Positions 50,664 to 62,894 of a stretch of 64,000 nt of DNA are shown in pieces. Source of the stretch: Phocoena phocoena (lineage: Eukaryota > Chordata > Mammalia > Artiodactyla > Phocoenidae); assembly GCF_963924675.1 (NCBI RefSeq), contig NW_027077456.1, forward strand, positions 124,001 to 188,000. Direction: 5' to 3'. Both the position numbers and the translations under genes were made by a program. Below the pieces are notes generated by a model that was not told where the DNA came from, made no database searches, and worked only from the letters and a program-made list of their open reading frames with translations. Each line of letters starts with the position of its first letter. Positions within the stretch are counted from its first letter, which is position 1.

Positions 50664-52410
50664 GTAGTTCACGTAGAATCACCGTACCTGCATCCACTCA
50701 CTATGCCGCTATGGGCCTGATGACACAGATTTCATTGCTGAGTGATATTGCATTGTACGTACGTGCCACAAGTTCTTTATCCATTTTTTGCTTTCTGGGA
50801 TATTTACCTGATACTGTAGACGAGCTTCTTGTGAACACAGCCGTCTCAAATATTGGGGTGGCTGTCTGTTTTTGATTTTAATTTCCGTAAGCTATAGGAC
50901 CATAAGTGGAAGTGCCCTAGGCTGTGTTGCTTTGTTTCTTTCGTGTTTCAGGAAACACCATACACTTCTCCAGGGTGGCTGCTGGCAATTTACATCCTGC
51001 CAATCAGCATAACAAGGCTCCCTGTTCTCCATATCCTGTCCTACCTTTCTGGATTTTACACTTTTTTCAGTTGGCCCTCTTGCCCGGGGGGCAGTGAGAC
51101 TTCATTGTAGTGCAGATTTCCTTTACAGGCTTGCTTGGTTGGCCAAAAAGGGCGTATGCGTTTTTTCCTGAATATATTCAGGAAAAAACGCATACGCCCT
51201 TTTTGGCCAAGTGCATCATTGTCGACGTTCTGCCTCTTTTCCTATGCTTTCAGGGCAATTCCAGTCTACCCCCTGCAATCGTTTTCCTGAAATTCTGCCC
51301 CGCTTTCAAGTCCCCTTCGCAGGCTTACTTCAATATATTTTTGGAGGATAGCTGTCATTTATAACTCTGCAGGTTTGTGAATTACAGTGCCCCTGAGCTC
51401 CTTTCTTCAACTCGCTTTCTTGTGAACTGGGCACAAAACCGCAGGATTGCTTCAGGCCCTAATCTGTTTCGGGCAGGGCATGCTGAGCCTTTGGTAAATT
51501 CCTCTTCCTGGTGGGAAATGAGCGTTACATTTGCCCGTGCAGACACCTACAGCTAGTCTCTCATTGGTTCTCCCTATTCCTGTTCATCTTGCACAGAAAT
51601 TGCAAGCTGTGCCAAACAGGAGGTTAAAGGCACTGACTCTCCAAGCAGGGAGACTCTTAGTAAATCATCTGGAATGGTGAACCCGAGGACCAGGATACGA
51701 AAACTGAGATGCATTTTAAATCATTTCCCCATAACACGGTGGACCATACTGTGGGTTTCACATGCATGTTTTAGCTGGAGGAAGAATCCCTTGAACCTGA
51801 AGAGTTGGGACCCATGGAATAGGTACCATACAGTATGACTTCAAAGGGTGTGCATTTGCTCACCTAAACTCACCAATGCTATCAGCCTGAAGTGTCCAGC
51901 CTTATGTCTCAACCAGCTCTGGGTGTAGATGTGGTCAATCCCGGTTGCATCACATGCCCTGAGTGAATTATTTAAGAATTGCTCTCTATTTCACTGTCTT
52001 TGTGTTTTGTTTTCGAAATTTATTTTGATAATGGGATTTATCGGATTTTCACTGCTGCCTTTCGGCCGCTGTACACACCCTTGATTCTCTTACGGAGACA
52101 TATATATCCATGGGTTTTAAGATTCTTCCTAGTCAGGTATATTCCTAGGCGTTGAATATGTGGTGTTGGGTCCATTTCGTTGAGCAAGGAGTAGGTCTTG
52201 TCTATTACATATTGGGCTTATGGAAAGTTATCTGTGCTAATTTCAGTCTCTGGTTTTATGCAGCACCCCAAGGCACCTTTCCCCATAAGCAAGCACTAGT
52301 TGGTTTTCTAAATTTGAGACCCTTTTCTATTTTGTAATTCAGTTCATGTGTAGTCAAGTTTACATTCCGTGTATTCGTGATATCTTATGATGTTTCTTTT
52401 TCTGTGTGAC
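50664..52410 (+). repeat. Monomer 30, type C
   Basis: It has c at 51656 (agactctt), shared with unit 33, and a private 'cagttggcc' near 51071. Palindrome 51139-51210 is perfect. Confidence 0.95.
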
Positions 52411-54157
52411 GTAGTTCACGTAGAATCACCGTACCTGCATCCACTCACTATGCCGCTATGGGCCTGATGACACAGATTTCATTGCTGAGTGATATTGCAT
52501 TGTACGTACGTGCCACAAGTTCTTTATCCATTTTTTGCTTTCTGGGATATTTACCTGATACTGTAGACGAGCTTCTTGTGAACACAGCCGTCTCAAATAT
52601 TGGGGTGGCTGTCTGTTTTTGATTTTAATTTCCGTAAGCTATAGGACCATAAGTGGAAGTGCCATAGGCTGTGTTGCTTTGTTTCTTTCGTGTTTCAGGA
52701 AACACCATACACTTCTCCAGGGTGGCTGCTGGCAATTTACATCCTGCCAATCAGCATAACAAGGCTCCCTGTTCTCCATATCCTGTCCTACCTTTCTGGA
52801 TTTTACACTTTTTTCAGATGGCCCTTTTGCCAGGGGGGCAGTGAGACTTCATTGTAGTGCAGATTTCATTTACAGGCTTGCTTGGTTGGCCAAAAAGGGC
52901 GTATGCGTTTTTTCCTGAATATATTCAGGAAAAAACGCATACGCCCTTTTTGGCCAAGTGCATCATTTTCGACGTTCTGCCTCTTTTCCTATGCTTTCAG
53001 GGCAATTCCAGTCTACCCCCTGCAATCGTTTTCCTGAAATTCTGCCCCGCTTTCAAGTCCCCTTCACAGGCTTACTTCAATATATTTTTGGAGGAAAGCT
53101 GTCATTTATAACTCTGCAGGTTTGTGAATTACAGTGCCCCTGAGCTCCTTTCTTCAACTCGCTTTCTTGTGAGCTGGGCACAAAACCACAGGATTGCTTC
53201 AGGCCCTAATCTGTTTCCAGCAGGGCACACTGAGCCTTTGTTTAATTCCTCTTCCTGGTGGGCAATGAGCGTTACATTTGCCCGTGCAGACACCTACAGC
53301 TAGTCTCTCATTGGTTCTCCCTATTCCTGTTCATTTTGCACAGAAATTGCAAGCTGTGCCAAAGAGGAGGTTAAAGGCACTGACTCTCCAAGCAGGGAGA
53401 GTGTTAGTAAAGCATCTGGAATGGTGAACCCGAGGACCAGGATACGAAAACTGAGATGCATTTTAAATCATTTCCCAATCACATGGTGGACGATACTCTT
53501 GGTTTCCCATGCATGTTTTAGCTGGAGGAAGAATCCCTTGAACCTGGAGAGTTGGGACCCATGGAATGGGTACCATGCAGTATGACTTCAAAGGGTCTGC
53601 ATTTGCTCACCGAAACTCACCAATGCTATCAGCCTGAAGTGTCCAGCCTTATGTCTCAACCAGCTCTGGGTGTAGATGTGTTAAATCCCGGTTGCATCAC
53701 ATGCCCTGAGTGAATTATTTAAGAATTGCTCTCTATTTCACTGTCTTTATGATTTTTTTTTGAAATTTATTTTGATAATGGGATTTATCGGATTTTCACT
53801 GCTGCGTTTATGCCACTGTACACACGCTTGATTCTCTTACGGAGACATATATATCCATGGGTTTTAAGATTCTTCCTAGTCAGGTATATTCCTAGGCGTT
53901 GAATATGTGGTGTTGGGTCCATTTCGTTGAGCAAGGAGTAGGTCTTGTCTATTACATATTTGGCTTATGGAAAGTTATCTGTGCTAATTTCAGTCTCTGG
54001 TTTTATGAAGCACCCCAACGCACCTTTCCCCATAAGCAAGCACTAGTTGGTTTTCTAAATTTGAGACCCTGTTCTGTTTTGTAATTCAGTTCATGTGTAG
54101 TCAAGTTTACATTCCGTGTATTAGTGATATCTTATGATGTTTCTTTTTCTGTGTGAC
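52411..54157 (+). repeat. Monomer 31, type B with an A patch
   Basis: It is B through offset 458 (gatttcatt), A at 527 and 645-646 (acgcata, aagtcc), then B. The palindrome (52886-52957) is perfect because the mismatching B base is replaced. It has a at 53066 and 53096, 'ccagcagggcacac' and 'tttgtttaat', all shared with unit 34. Private 'catttt' near 52968 destroys SalI. Confidence 0.94.
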
Positions 54158-55904
54158 GTAGTTCACGTAGAATCACCGTACCTGCATCCACTCACTATGC
54201 CGCTACGGGCCTGATGACACAGATTTCATTGCTGAGTGATATTGCATTGGACGTACGTGCCACAACTTCTTTATCCATATTTTGCTTTCTGGGATATTTA
54301 CCTGTTATTGTAGACGAGCTTCTTGTGAACACAGCCGTCCCAAATATTGGGGTGGCTGTCTGTTTTTGATTTTAATTTCCGTAAGCTATAGGACCATAAG
54401 TGGAAGTGCCATAGACTGTGTTGCTTTGTTTCTTATGTGTTTCAGGAAACACCATACACTTCTCCAGGCTGGCTGCTGGCAATTTACATCCTGCCAATCA
54501 GCATAACAAGGCTCCCTGTTCTCCATATCCTGTCCTACCTTTCTGGATTTTACACTTTTTTCAGATGGCCCTCTTGCCCGGGGGGCAGTGAGACTTCATT
54601 GTAGTGCAGATTTCCTTTACAGGCTTGCTTGGTTGGCCAAAAAGGGCGTATGCGTTTTTTCCTGAATATATTCAGGAAAAAACGCATACGCCCTTTTTGG
54701 CCAAGTGCATCATTGTCGACGTTCTGCCTCTTTTCCTATGCTTTCAGGGCAATTCCAGTCTACCCCCTGCAATCGTTTTCCTGAAATTCTGCCCCGCTTT
54801 CAAGTCCCCTTCGCAGGCTTACTTCAATATATTTTTGGAGGATAGCTGTCATTTATAACTCTGCAGGTTTGTGAATTACAGTGCCCCTGAGCTCCTTTCT
54901 TCAACTCGCTTTCTTGTGAACTGGGCACAAAACCACAGGATTGCTTCAGGCCCTAATCTGTTTCGGGCAGGGCATGCTGAGCCTTTGGTAAATTCCTCTT
55001 CCTGGTGGGCAATGAGCGTTACATTTGCCCGTGCAGACACCTACAGCTAGTCTCTCATTGGTTCTCCCTATTCCTGTTCATCTTGCACAGAAATTGCAAG
55101 CTGTGCCAAACAGGAGGTTAAAGGCACTGACTCTCCAAGCAGGGAGACTGTTAGTAAATCATCTGGAATGGTGAACCCGAGGACCAGGATACGAAAACTG
55201 AGATGCATTTTAAATCATTTCCCCATAACACGGTGGACCATACTGTGGGTTTCACATGCATGTTTTAGCTGGAGGAAGAATCCCTTGAACCTGAAGAGTT
55301 GGGACCCATGGAATAGGTACCATACAGTATGACTTCAAAGGGTGTGCATTTGCTCACCTAAACTCACCAATGCTATCAGCCTGAAATGTCCAGCCTTATG
55401 TCTCAACCAGCTCTGGGTGTAGATGTGGTCAATCCCGGTTGCATCACATGCCCTGAGTGAATTATTTAAGAATTGTTCTCTATTTCACTGTCTTTGTGTT
55501 TTGTTTTCGAAATTTATTTTGATAATGGGATTTATCGGATTTTCACTGCTGCCTTTCGGCCGCTGTACACACCCTTGATTCTCTTACGGAGACATATATA
55601 TCCATGGGTTTTAAGATTCTTCCTAGTCAGGTATATTCCTAGGCGTTGAATATGTGGTGTTGGGTCCATTTCGTTGAGCAAGGAGTAGGTCTTGTCTATT
55701 ACATATTGGGCTTATGGAAAGTTATCTGTGCTAATTTCAGTCTCTGGTTTTATGCAGCACCCCAAGGCACCTTTCCCCATAAGCAAGCACTAGTTGGTTT
55801 TCTAAATTTGAGACCCTTTTCTATTTTGTAATTCAGTACATGTGTAGTCAAGTTTACATTCCGTGTATTCGTGATATCTTATGATGTTTCTTTTTCTGTG
55901 TGAC
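54158..55904 (+). repeat. Monomer 32, type A ('aagtcc')
   Basis: A haplotype with 'cattggacg' near 54247 (also in unit 37), private 'gttattg' near 54306, 'accacagg', and 'gggcaatg' near 55008 as in the neighbouring B units. From about offset 1317 it follows unit 29 (t at 55476, a at 55838). Palindrome 54633-54704 is perfect. Confidence 0.95.
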
Positions 55905-57651
55905 GTAGTTCACGTAGAATCACCGTACCTGCATCCACTCACTATGCCGCTATGGGCCTGATGACACAGATTTCATTGCTGAGTGATATTGCATTGTACG
56001 TACGTGCCACAAGTTCTTTATCCATTTTTTGCTTTCTGGGATATTTACCTGATACTGTAGACGAGCTTCTTGTGAACACAGCCGTCTCAAATATTGGGGT
56101 GGCTGTCTGTTTTTGATTTTAATTTCCGTAAGCTATAGGACCATAAGTGGAAGTGCCCTAGGCTGTGTTGCTTTGTTTCTTTCGTGTTTCAGGAAACACC
56201 ATACACTTCTCCAGGGTGGCTGCTGGCAATTTACATCCTGCCAATCAGCATAACAAGGCTCCCTGTTCTCCATATCCTGTCCTACCTTTCTGGATTTTAC
56301 ACTTTTTTCAGATGGCCCTCTTGCCCGGGGGGCAGTGAGACTTCATTGTAGTGCAGATTTCCTTTACAGGCTTGCTTGGTTGGCCAAAAAGGGCGTATGC
56401 GTTTTTTCCTGAATATATTCAGGAAAAAACGCATACGCCCTTTTTGGCCAAGTGCATCATTGTCGACGTTCTGCCTCTTTTCCTATGCTTTCAGGGCAAT
56501 TCCAGTCTACCCCCTGCAATCGTTTTCCTGAAATTCTGCCCCGCTTTCAAGTCCCCTTCGCAGGCTTACTTCAATATATTTTTGGAGGATAGCTGTCATT
56601 TATAACTCTGCAGGTTTGTGAATTACAGTGCCCCTGAGCTCCTTTCTTCAACTCGCTTTCTTGTGAACTGGGCACAAAACCGCAGGATTGCTTCAGGCCC
56701 TAATCTGTTTCGGGCAGGGCATGCTGAGCCTTTGGTAAATTCCTCTTCCTGGTGGGAAATGAGCGTTACATTTGCCCGTGCAGACACCTACAGCTAGTCT
56801 CTCATTGGTTCTCCCTATTCCTGTTCATCTTGCACAGAAATTGCAAGCTGTGCCAAACAGGAGGTTAAAGGCACTGACTCTCCAAGCAGGGAGACTCTTA
56901 GTAAATCATCTGGAATGGTGAACCCGAGGACCAGGATACGAAAACTGAGATGCATTTTAAATCATTTCCCCATAACACGGTGGACCATACTGTGGGTTTC
57001 ACATGCATGTTTTAGCTGGAGGAAGAATCCCTTGAACCTGAAGAGTTGGGACCCATGGAATAGGTACCATACAGTATGACTTCAAAGGGTGTGCATTTGC
57101 TCACCTAAACTCACCAATGCTATCAGCCTGAAGTGTCCAGCCTTATGTCTCAACCAGCTCTGGGTGTAGATGTGGTCAATCCCGGTTGCATCACATGCCC
57201 TGAGTGAATTATTTAAGAATTGCTCTCTATTTCACTGTCTTTGTGTTTTGTTTTCGAAATTTATTTTGATAATGGGATTTATCGGATTTTCACTGCTGCC
57301 TTTCGGCCGCTGTACACACCCTTGATTCTCTTACGGAGACATATATATCCATGGGTTTTAAGATTCTTCCTAGTCAGGTATATTCCTAGGCGTTGAATAT
57401 GTGGTGTTGGGTCCATTTCGTTGAGCAAGGAGTAGGTCTTGTCTATTACATATTGGGCTTATGGAAAGTTATCTGTGCTAATTTCAGTCTCTGGTTTTAT
57501 GCAGCACCCCAAGGCACCTTTCCCCATAAGCAAGCACTAGTTGGTTTTCTAAATTTGAGACCCTTTTCTATTTTGTAATTCAGTTCATGTGTAGTCAAGT
57601 TTACATTCCGTGTATTCGTGATATCTTATGATGTTTCTTTTTCTGTGTGAC
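55905..57651 (+). repeat. Monomer 33, type C
   Basis: It matches unit 30 (c at 56897) and lacks unit 30's 'cagttgg'. Palindrome 56380-56451 is perfect. Confidence 0.95.
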
Positions 57652-59398
57652 GTAGTTCACGTAGAATCACCGTACCTGCATCCACTCACTATGCCGCTAT
57701 GGGCCTGATGACACAGATTTCATTGCTGAGTGATATTGCATTGTACGTACGTGCCACAAGTTCTTTATCCATTTTTTGCTTTCTGGGATATTTACCTGAT
57801 ACTGTAGACGAGCTTCTTGTGAACACAGCCGTCTCAAATATTGGGGTGGCTGTCTGTTTTTGATTTTAATTTCCGTAAGCTATAGGACCATAAGTGGAAG
57901 TGCCATAGGCTGTGTTGCTTTGTTTCTTTCGTGTTTCAGGAAACACCATACACTTCTCCAGGGTGGCTGCTGGCAATTTACATCCTGCCAATCAGCATAA
58001 CAAGGCTCCCTGTTCTCCATATCCTGTCCTACCTTTCTGGATTTTACACTTTTTTCAGATGGCCCTTTTGCCAGGGGGGCAGTGAGACTTCATTGTAGTG
58101 CAGATTTCATTTACAGGCTTGCTTGGTTGGCCAAAAAGGGCGTATGCGTTTTTTCCTGAATATATTCAGGAAAAAACGCATACGCCCTTTTTGGCCAAGT
58201 GCATCATTGTCGACGTTCTGCCTCTTTTCCTATGCTTTCAGGGCAATTCCAGTCTACCCCCTGCAATCGTTTTCCTGAAATTCTGCCCCGCTTTCAAGTC
58301 CCCTTCACAGGCTTACTTCAATATATTTTTGGAGGAAAGCTGTCATTTATAACTCTGCAGGTTTGTGAATTACAGTGCCCCTGAGCTCCTTTCTTCAACT
58401 CGCTTTCTTGTGAGCTGGTCACAAAACCACAGGATTGCTTCAGGCCCTAATCTGTTTCCAGCAGGGCACACTGAGCCTTTGTTTAATTCCTCTTCCTGGT
58501 GGGCAATGAGCGTTACATTTGCCCGTGCAGACACCTACAGCTAGTCTCTCATTGGTTCTCCCTATTCCTGTTCATTTTGCACAGAAATTGCAAGCTGTGC
58601 CAAAGAGGAGGTTAAAGGCACTGACTCTCCAAGCGGGGAGAGTGTTAGTAAAGCATCTGGAATGGTGAACCCGAGGACCAGGATACGAAAACTGAGATGC
58701 ATTTTAAATCATTTCCCAATCACATGGTGGACGATACTCTTGGTTTCCCATGCATGTTTTAGCTGGAGGAAGAATCCCTTGAACCTGGAGAGTTGGGACC
58801 CATGGAATGGGTACCATGCAGTATGACTTCAAAGGGTCTGCATTTGCTCACCGAAACTCACCAATGCTATCAGCCTGAAGTGTCCAGCCTTATGTCTCAA
58901 CCAGCTCTGGGTGTAGATGTGTTAAATCCCGGTTGCATCACATGCCCTGAGTGAATTATTTAAGAATTGCTCTCTATTTCACTGTCTTTATGATTTTTTT
59001 TTGAAATTTATTTTGATAATGGGATTTATTGGATTTTCACTGCTGCGTTTATGCCGCTGTACACACGCTTGATTCTCTTACGGAGACATATATATCCATG
59101 GGTTTTAAGATTCTTCCTAGTCAGGTATATTCCTAGGCGTTGAATATGTGGTGTTGGGTCCATTTCGTTGAGCAAGGAGTAGGTCTTGTCTATTACATAT
59201 TTGGCTTATGGAAAGTTATCTGTGCTAATTTCAGTCTCTGGTTTTATGAAGCACCCCAACGCACCTTTCCCCATAAGCAAGCACTAGTTGGTTTTCTAAA
59301 TTTGAGACCCTGTTCTGTTTTGTAATTCAGTTCATGTGTAGTCAAGTTTACATTCCGTGTATTAGTGATATCTTATGATGTTTCTTTTTCTGTGTGAC
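57652..59398 (+). repeat. Monomer 34, type B with an A patch
   Basis: It matches unit 31 (a at 58307 and 58337, 'ccagcagggcacac', 'tttgtttaat'). SalI is intact. Private changes are 'ctggtcac' near 58418 and 'ttattggatt' near 59029. Palindrome 58127-58198 is perfect. It is the last unit of exactly 1,747 bases. Confidence 0.94.
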
Positions 59399-61146
59399 GT
59401 AGTTCACGTAGAATCACCGTACCTGCATCCACTCACTATGCCGCTACGGGCCTGATGACACAGATTTCATTGCTGAGTGATATTGCATTGTACGTACGTG
59501 CCACAACTTCTTTATCCATATTTTGCTTTCTGGGATATTTACCTGTTACTGTAGACGAGCTTCTTGTGAACACAGCCGTCCCAAATATTGGGGTGGCTGT
59601 CTGTTTTTGATTTTAATTTCCGTAAGCTATAGGACCATAAGTGGAAGTGCCATAGACTGTGTTGCTTTGTTTCTTATGTGTTTCAGGAAACACCATACAC
59701 TTCTCCAGGCTGGCTGCTGGCAATTTACATCCTGCCAATCAGCATAACAAGGCTCCCTGTTCTCCATATCCTGTCCTACCTTTCTGGATTTTACACTTTT
59801 TTCAGATGGCCCTCTTGCCCGGGGGGCAGTGAGACTTCATTGTAGTGCAGATTTCCTTTACAGGCTTGCTTGGTTGGCCAAAAAGGGCGTATGCGTTTTT
59901 TCCTGAATATATTCAGGAAAAAAACGCATACGCCCTTTTTGGCCAAGTGCATCATTGTCGACGTTCTGCCTCTTTTCCTATGCTTTCAGGGCAATTCCAG
60001 TCTACCCCCTGCAATCGTTTTCCTGAAATTCTGCCCCGCTTTCAAGTCCCCTTCGCAGGCTTACTTCAATATATTTTTGGAGGATAGCTGTCATTTATAA
60101 CTCTGCAGGTTTGTGAATTACAGTGCCCCTGAGCTCCTTTCTTCAACTCGCTTTCTTGTGAACTGGGCACAAAACCACAGGATTGCTTCAGGCCCTAATC
60201 TGTTTCGGGCAGGGCATGCTGAGCCTTTGGTAAATTCCTCTTCCTGGTGGGAAATGAGCGTTACATTTGCCCGTGCAGACACCTACAGCTAGTCTCTCAT
60301 TGGTTCTCCCTATTCCTGTTCATCTTGCACAGAAATTGCAAGCTGTGCCAAACAGGAGGTTAAAGGCACTGACTCTCCAAGCAGGGAGACTGTTAGTAAA
60401 TCATCTGGAATGGTGAACCCGAGGACCAGGATACGAAAACTGAGATGCATTTTAAATCATTTCCCCATAACACGGTGGACCATACTGTGGGTTTCACATG
60501 CATGTTTTAGCTGGAGGAAGAATCCCTTGAACCTGAAGAGTTGGGACCCATGGAATAGGTACCATACAGTATGACTTCAAAGGGTGTGCATTTGCTCACC
60601 TAAACTCACCAATGCCATCAGCCTGAAGTGTCCAGCCTTATGTCTCAACCAGCTCTGGGTGTAGATGTGGTCAATCCCGGTTGCATCACATGCCCTGAGT
60701 GAATTATTTAAGAATTGCTCTCTATTTCACTGTCTTTGTGTTTTGTTTTCGAAATTTATTTTGATAATGGGATTTATCGGATTTTCACTGCTGCCTTTCG
60801 GCCGCTGTACACACCCTTGATTCTCTTACGGAGACATATATATCCATGGGTTTTAAGATTCTTCCTAGTCAGGTATATTCCTAGGCGTTGAATATGTGGT
60901 GTTGGGTCCATTTCGTTGAGCAAGGAGTAGGTCTTGTCTATTACATATTGGGCTTATGGAAAGTTATCTGTGCTAATTTCAGTCTCTGGTTTTATGCAGC
61001 ACCCCAAGGCACCTTTCCCCATAAGCAAGCACTAGTTGGTTTTCTAAATTTGAGACCCTTTTCTATTTTGTAATTCAGTTCATGTGTAGTCAAGTTTACA
61101 TTCCGTGTATTCGTGATATCTTATGATGTTTCTTTTTCTGTGTGAC
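59399..61146 (+). repeat. Monomer 35, type A, 1,748 bp
   Basis: A haplotype ('aagtcc', accacagg). One extra A gives a run of seven at 59918-59924 in the right palindrome arm (59874-59946). This is the first length change in the window. 'aatgccatc' near 60612 is private. Confidence 0.95.
59874..59946. repeat. Palindrome with one-base bulge (monomer 35)
   Basis: The right-arm A run is seven long (59918-59924) against six T in the left arm, giving a 73-base element with a single bulged A. Confidence 0.95.
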
Positions 61147-62894
61147 GTAGTTCACGTAGAATCACCGTACCTGCATCCACTCACTATGCCGCTACGGGCC
61201 TGATGACACAGATTTCATTGCTGAGTGATATTGCATTGTACGTACGTGCCACAAGTTCTTTATCCATTTTTTGCTTTCTGGGATATTTACCTGATACTGT
61301 AGACGAGATTCTTGTGAACACAGCCGTCTCAAATATTGGGGTGGCTGTCTGTTTTTGATTTTAATTTCCGTAAGCTATAGGACCATAAGTGGAAGTGCCA
61401 TAGGCTGTGTTGCTTTGTTTCTTTCGTGTTTCAGGAAACACCATACACTTCTCCAGGGTGGCTGCTGGCAATTTACATCCTGCCAATCAGCATAACAAGG
61501 CTCCCTGTTCTCCATATCCTGTCCTACCTTTCTGGATTTTACACTTTTTTCACATGTCCCTCTTGCCCGGTGGGGCAGTGAGACTTCATTGTAGTGCAGA
61601 TTTCCTTTACAGGCTTGCTTGGTTGGCCAAAAAGGGCGTATGCGTTTTTTCCTGAATATATTCAGGAAAAAACGCATACGCCCTTTTTGGCCAAGTGCAT
61701 CATTGTCGACGTTCTGCCTCTTTTCCTATGCTTTCAGGGCAATTCCAGTCTACACCCTGCAATCGTTTTCCTGAAATTCTGCCCCGCTTTCAAGTCCCCT
61801 TCGCAGGCTTACTTCAATATATTTTTGGAGGATAGCTGTCATTTATAACTCTGCAGGTTTGTGAATTACAGTGCCCCTGAGCTCCTTTCTTCAACTCGCT
61901 TTCTTGTGAACTGGGCACAAAACCGCAGGATTGCTTCAGGCCCTAATCTGTTTCCGGCAGGGCACGCTGAGCCTTTGGTTAATTCCTCTTCCTGGTGGGA
62001 AATGAGCGTTACATTTGCCCGTGCAGACACCTACAGCTAGTCTCTCATTGGTTCTCCCTATTCCTGTTCATTGTGCACAGAAATTGCAAGCTGTGCCAAA
62101 GAGGAGGTTAAAGGCACTGACTCTCCAAGCGGGGAGAGTGTTAGTAAAGCATCTGGAATGGTGAACCCGAGGACCAGGATACGAAAACTGAGATGCATTT
62201 TAAATCATTTCCCAATCACATGGTGGACGATACTCTTGGTTTCCCATGCATGTTTTAGCTGGAGGAAGAATCCCTTGAACCTGGAGAGTTGGGACCCATG
62301 GAATGGGTACCATGCAGTATGACTTCAAAGGGTCTGCATTTGCTCACCGAAACTCACCAATGCTATCAGCCTGAAGTGTCCAGCCTTATGTCTCAACCAG
62401 CTCTGGGTGTAGATGTGGTCAATCCCGGTTGCATCACATGCCCTGAGTGAATTATTTAAGAATTGCTCTCTATTTCACTGTCTTTATGATTTTTTTTTGA
62501 AATTTATTTTGATAATGGGATTTATCGGATTTTCACTGCTGCGTTTATGCCGCTGTACACACGCTTGATTCTCTTACGGAGACATATATATCCATGGGTT
62601 TTAAGATTCTTCCTAGTCAGGTATATTCCTAGGCGTTGAATATGTGGTGTTGGGTCCATTTCGTTGAGCAAGGAGTAGGTCTTGTCTATTACATATTTGG
62701 CTTATGGAACGTTATCTGTGCTAATTTCAGTCTCTGGTTTTATGAAGCACCCCAACGCACCTTTCCCCATAAGCAAGCACTAGTTGGTTTTCTAAATTTG
62801 AGACCCTGTTCTGTTTTGTAATTCAGTTCATGTGTAGTCAAGTTTACATTCCGTGTATTAGTGATATCTTATGATGTTTCTTTTTCTGTGTGAC
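61147..62894 (+). repeat. Monomer 36, B/A/B mosaic, 1,748 bp
   Basis: It is B through offset 312, A from about 416 to 763 (ccctcttgcc, gatttcc, acgcata, aagtcc, gaactgg), then B (ccggcag onward). A T inserted at 61571 splits the G run (ccggtgggg). Private changes are 'gagattctt' near 61306, 'cacatgtccc' near 61552, 'tctacacc' near 61750 and 'cattgtgcac' near 62070. Palindrome 61623-61694 is perfect. Confidence 0.94.

Larger units (their letters stand above)
45423..52410 (+). repeat. Run of four nearly identical mosaic (type C) monomers
   Basis: Units 27-30 are A-type except for a B patch from offset 148 (gatactg) through 312 (cagggtgg), with 'ccctaggc' at offset 251-258 instead of 'ccatagac' or 'ccataggc'. 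They return to A by offset 416 (ccctcttgcc). They differ by only a few private bases: c at 45892 region (cttccttgg) and tttgggcagggcacg in unit 27, t at 50235 and a at 50597 in unit 29, t in 'cagttggcc' near 51071 and c at 51656 in unit 30. Four adjacent near-copies imply recent monomer-by-monomer amplification rather than trimer amplification. Confidence 0.9.
50664..61146 (+). repeat. Higher-order repeat 2: two copies of a 5,241-bp C-B-A trimer
   Basis: Units 30-32 (50664-55904) and 33-35 (55905-61146) repeat as C-B-A. Shared private variants sit 5,241 bases apart: c at 51656/56897, a at 53066/58307, a at 53096/58337, and the B-unit forms 'ccagcagggcacac', 'tttgtttaat' and 'gggcaatgag'. The 3' part of unit 32 instead matches unit 29 (t at 50235/55476, a at 50597/55838), again 5,241 bases apart, so the exchanged tract began inside unit 29. 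The second copy is one base longer because of the extra A at 59918-59924. It is built from different monomers than higher-order repeat 1. Confidence 0.9.

Noticed and set aside
61375..61677. 100-codon minus-strand frame in unit 36
   Set aside because: It has an ATG start, but only because the palindrome gives the same bases on both strands, and it is open only in this unit owing to private substitutions.
62071..62322. 83-codon frame in unit 36
   Set aside because: It begins with GTG created by a private substitution (cattgtgcac) and is not maintained in the other units.
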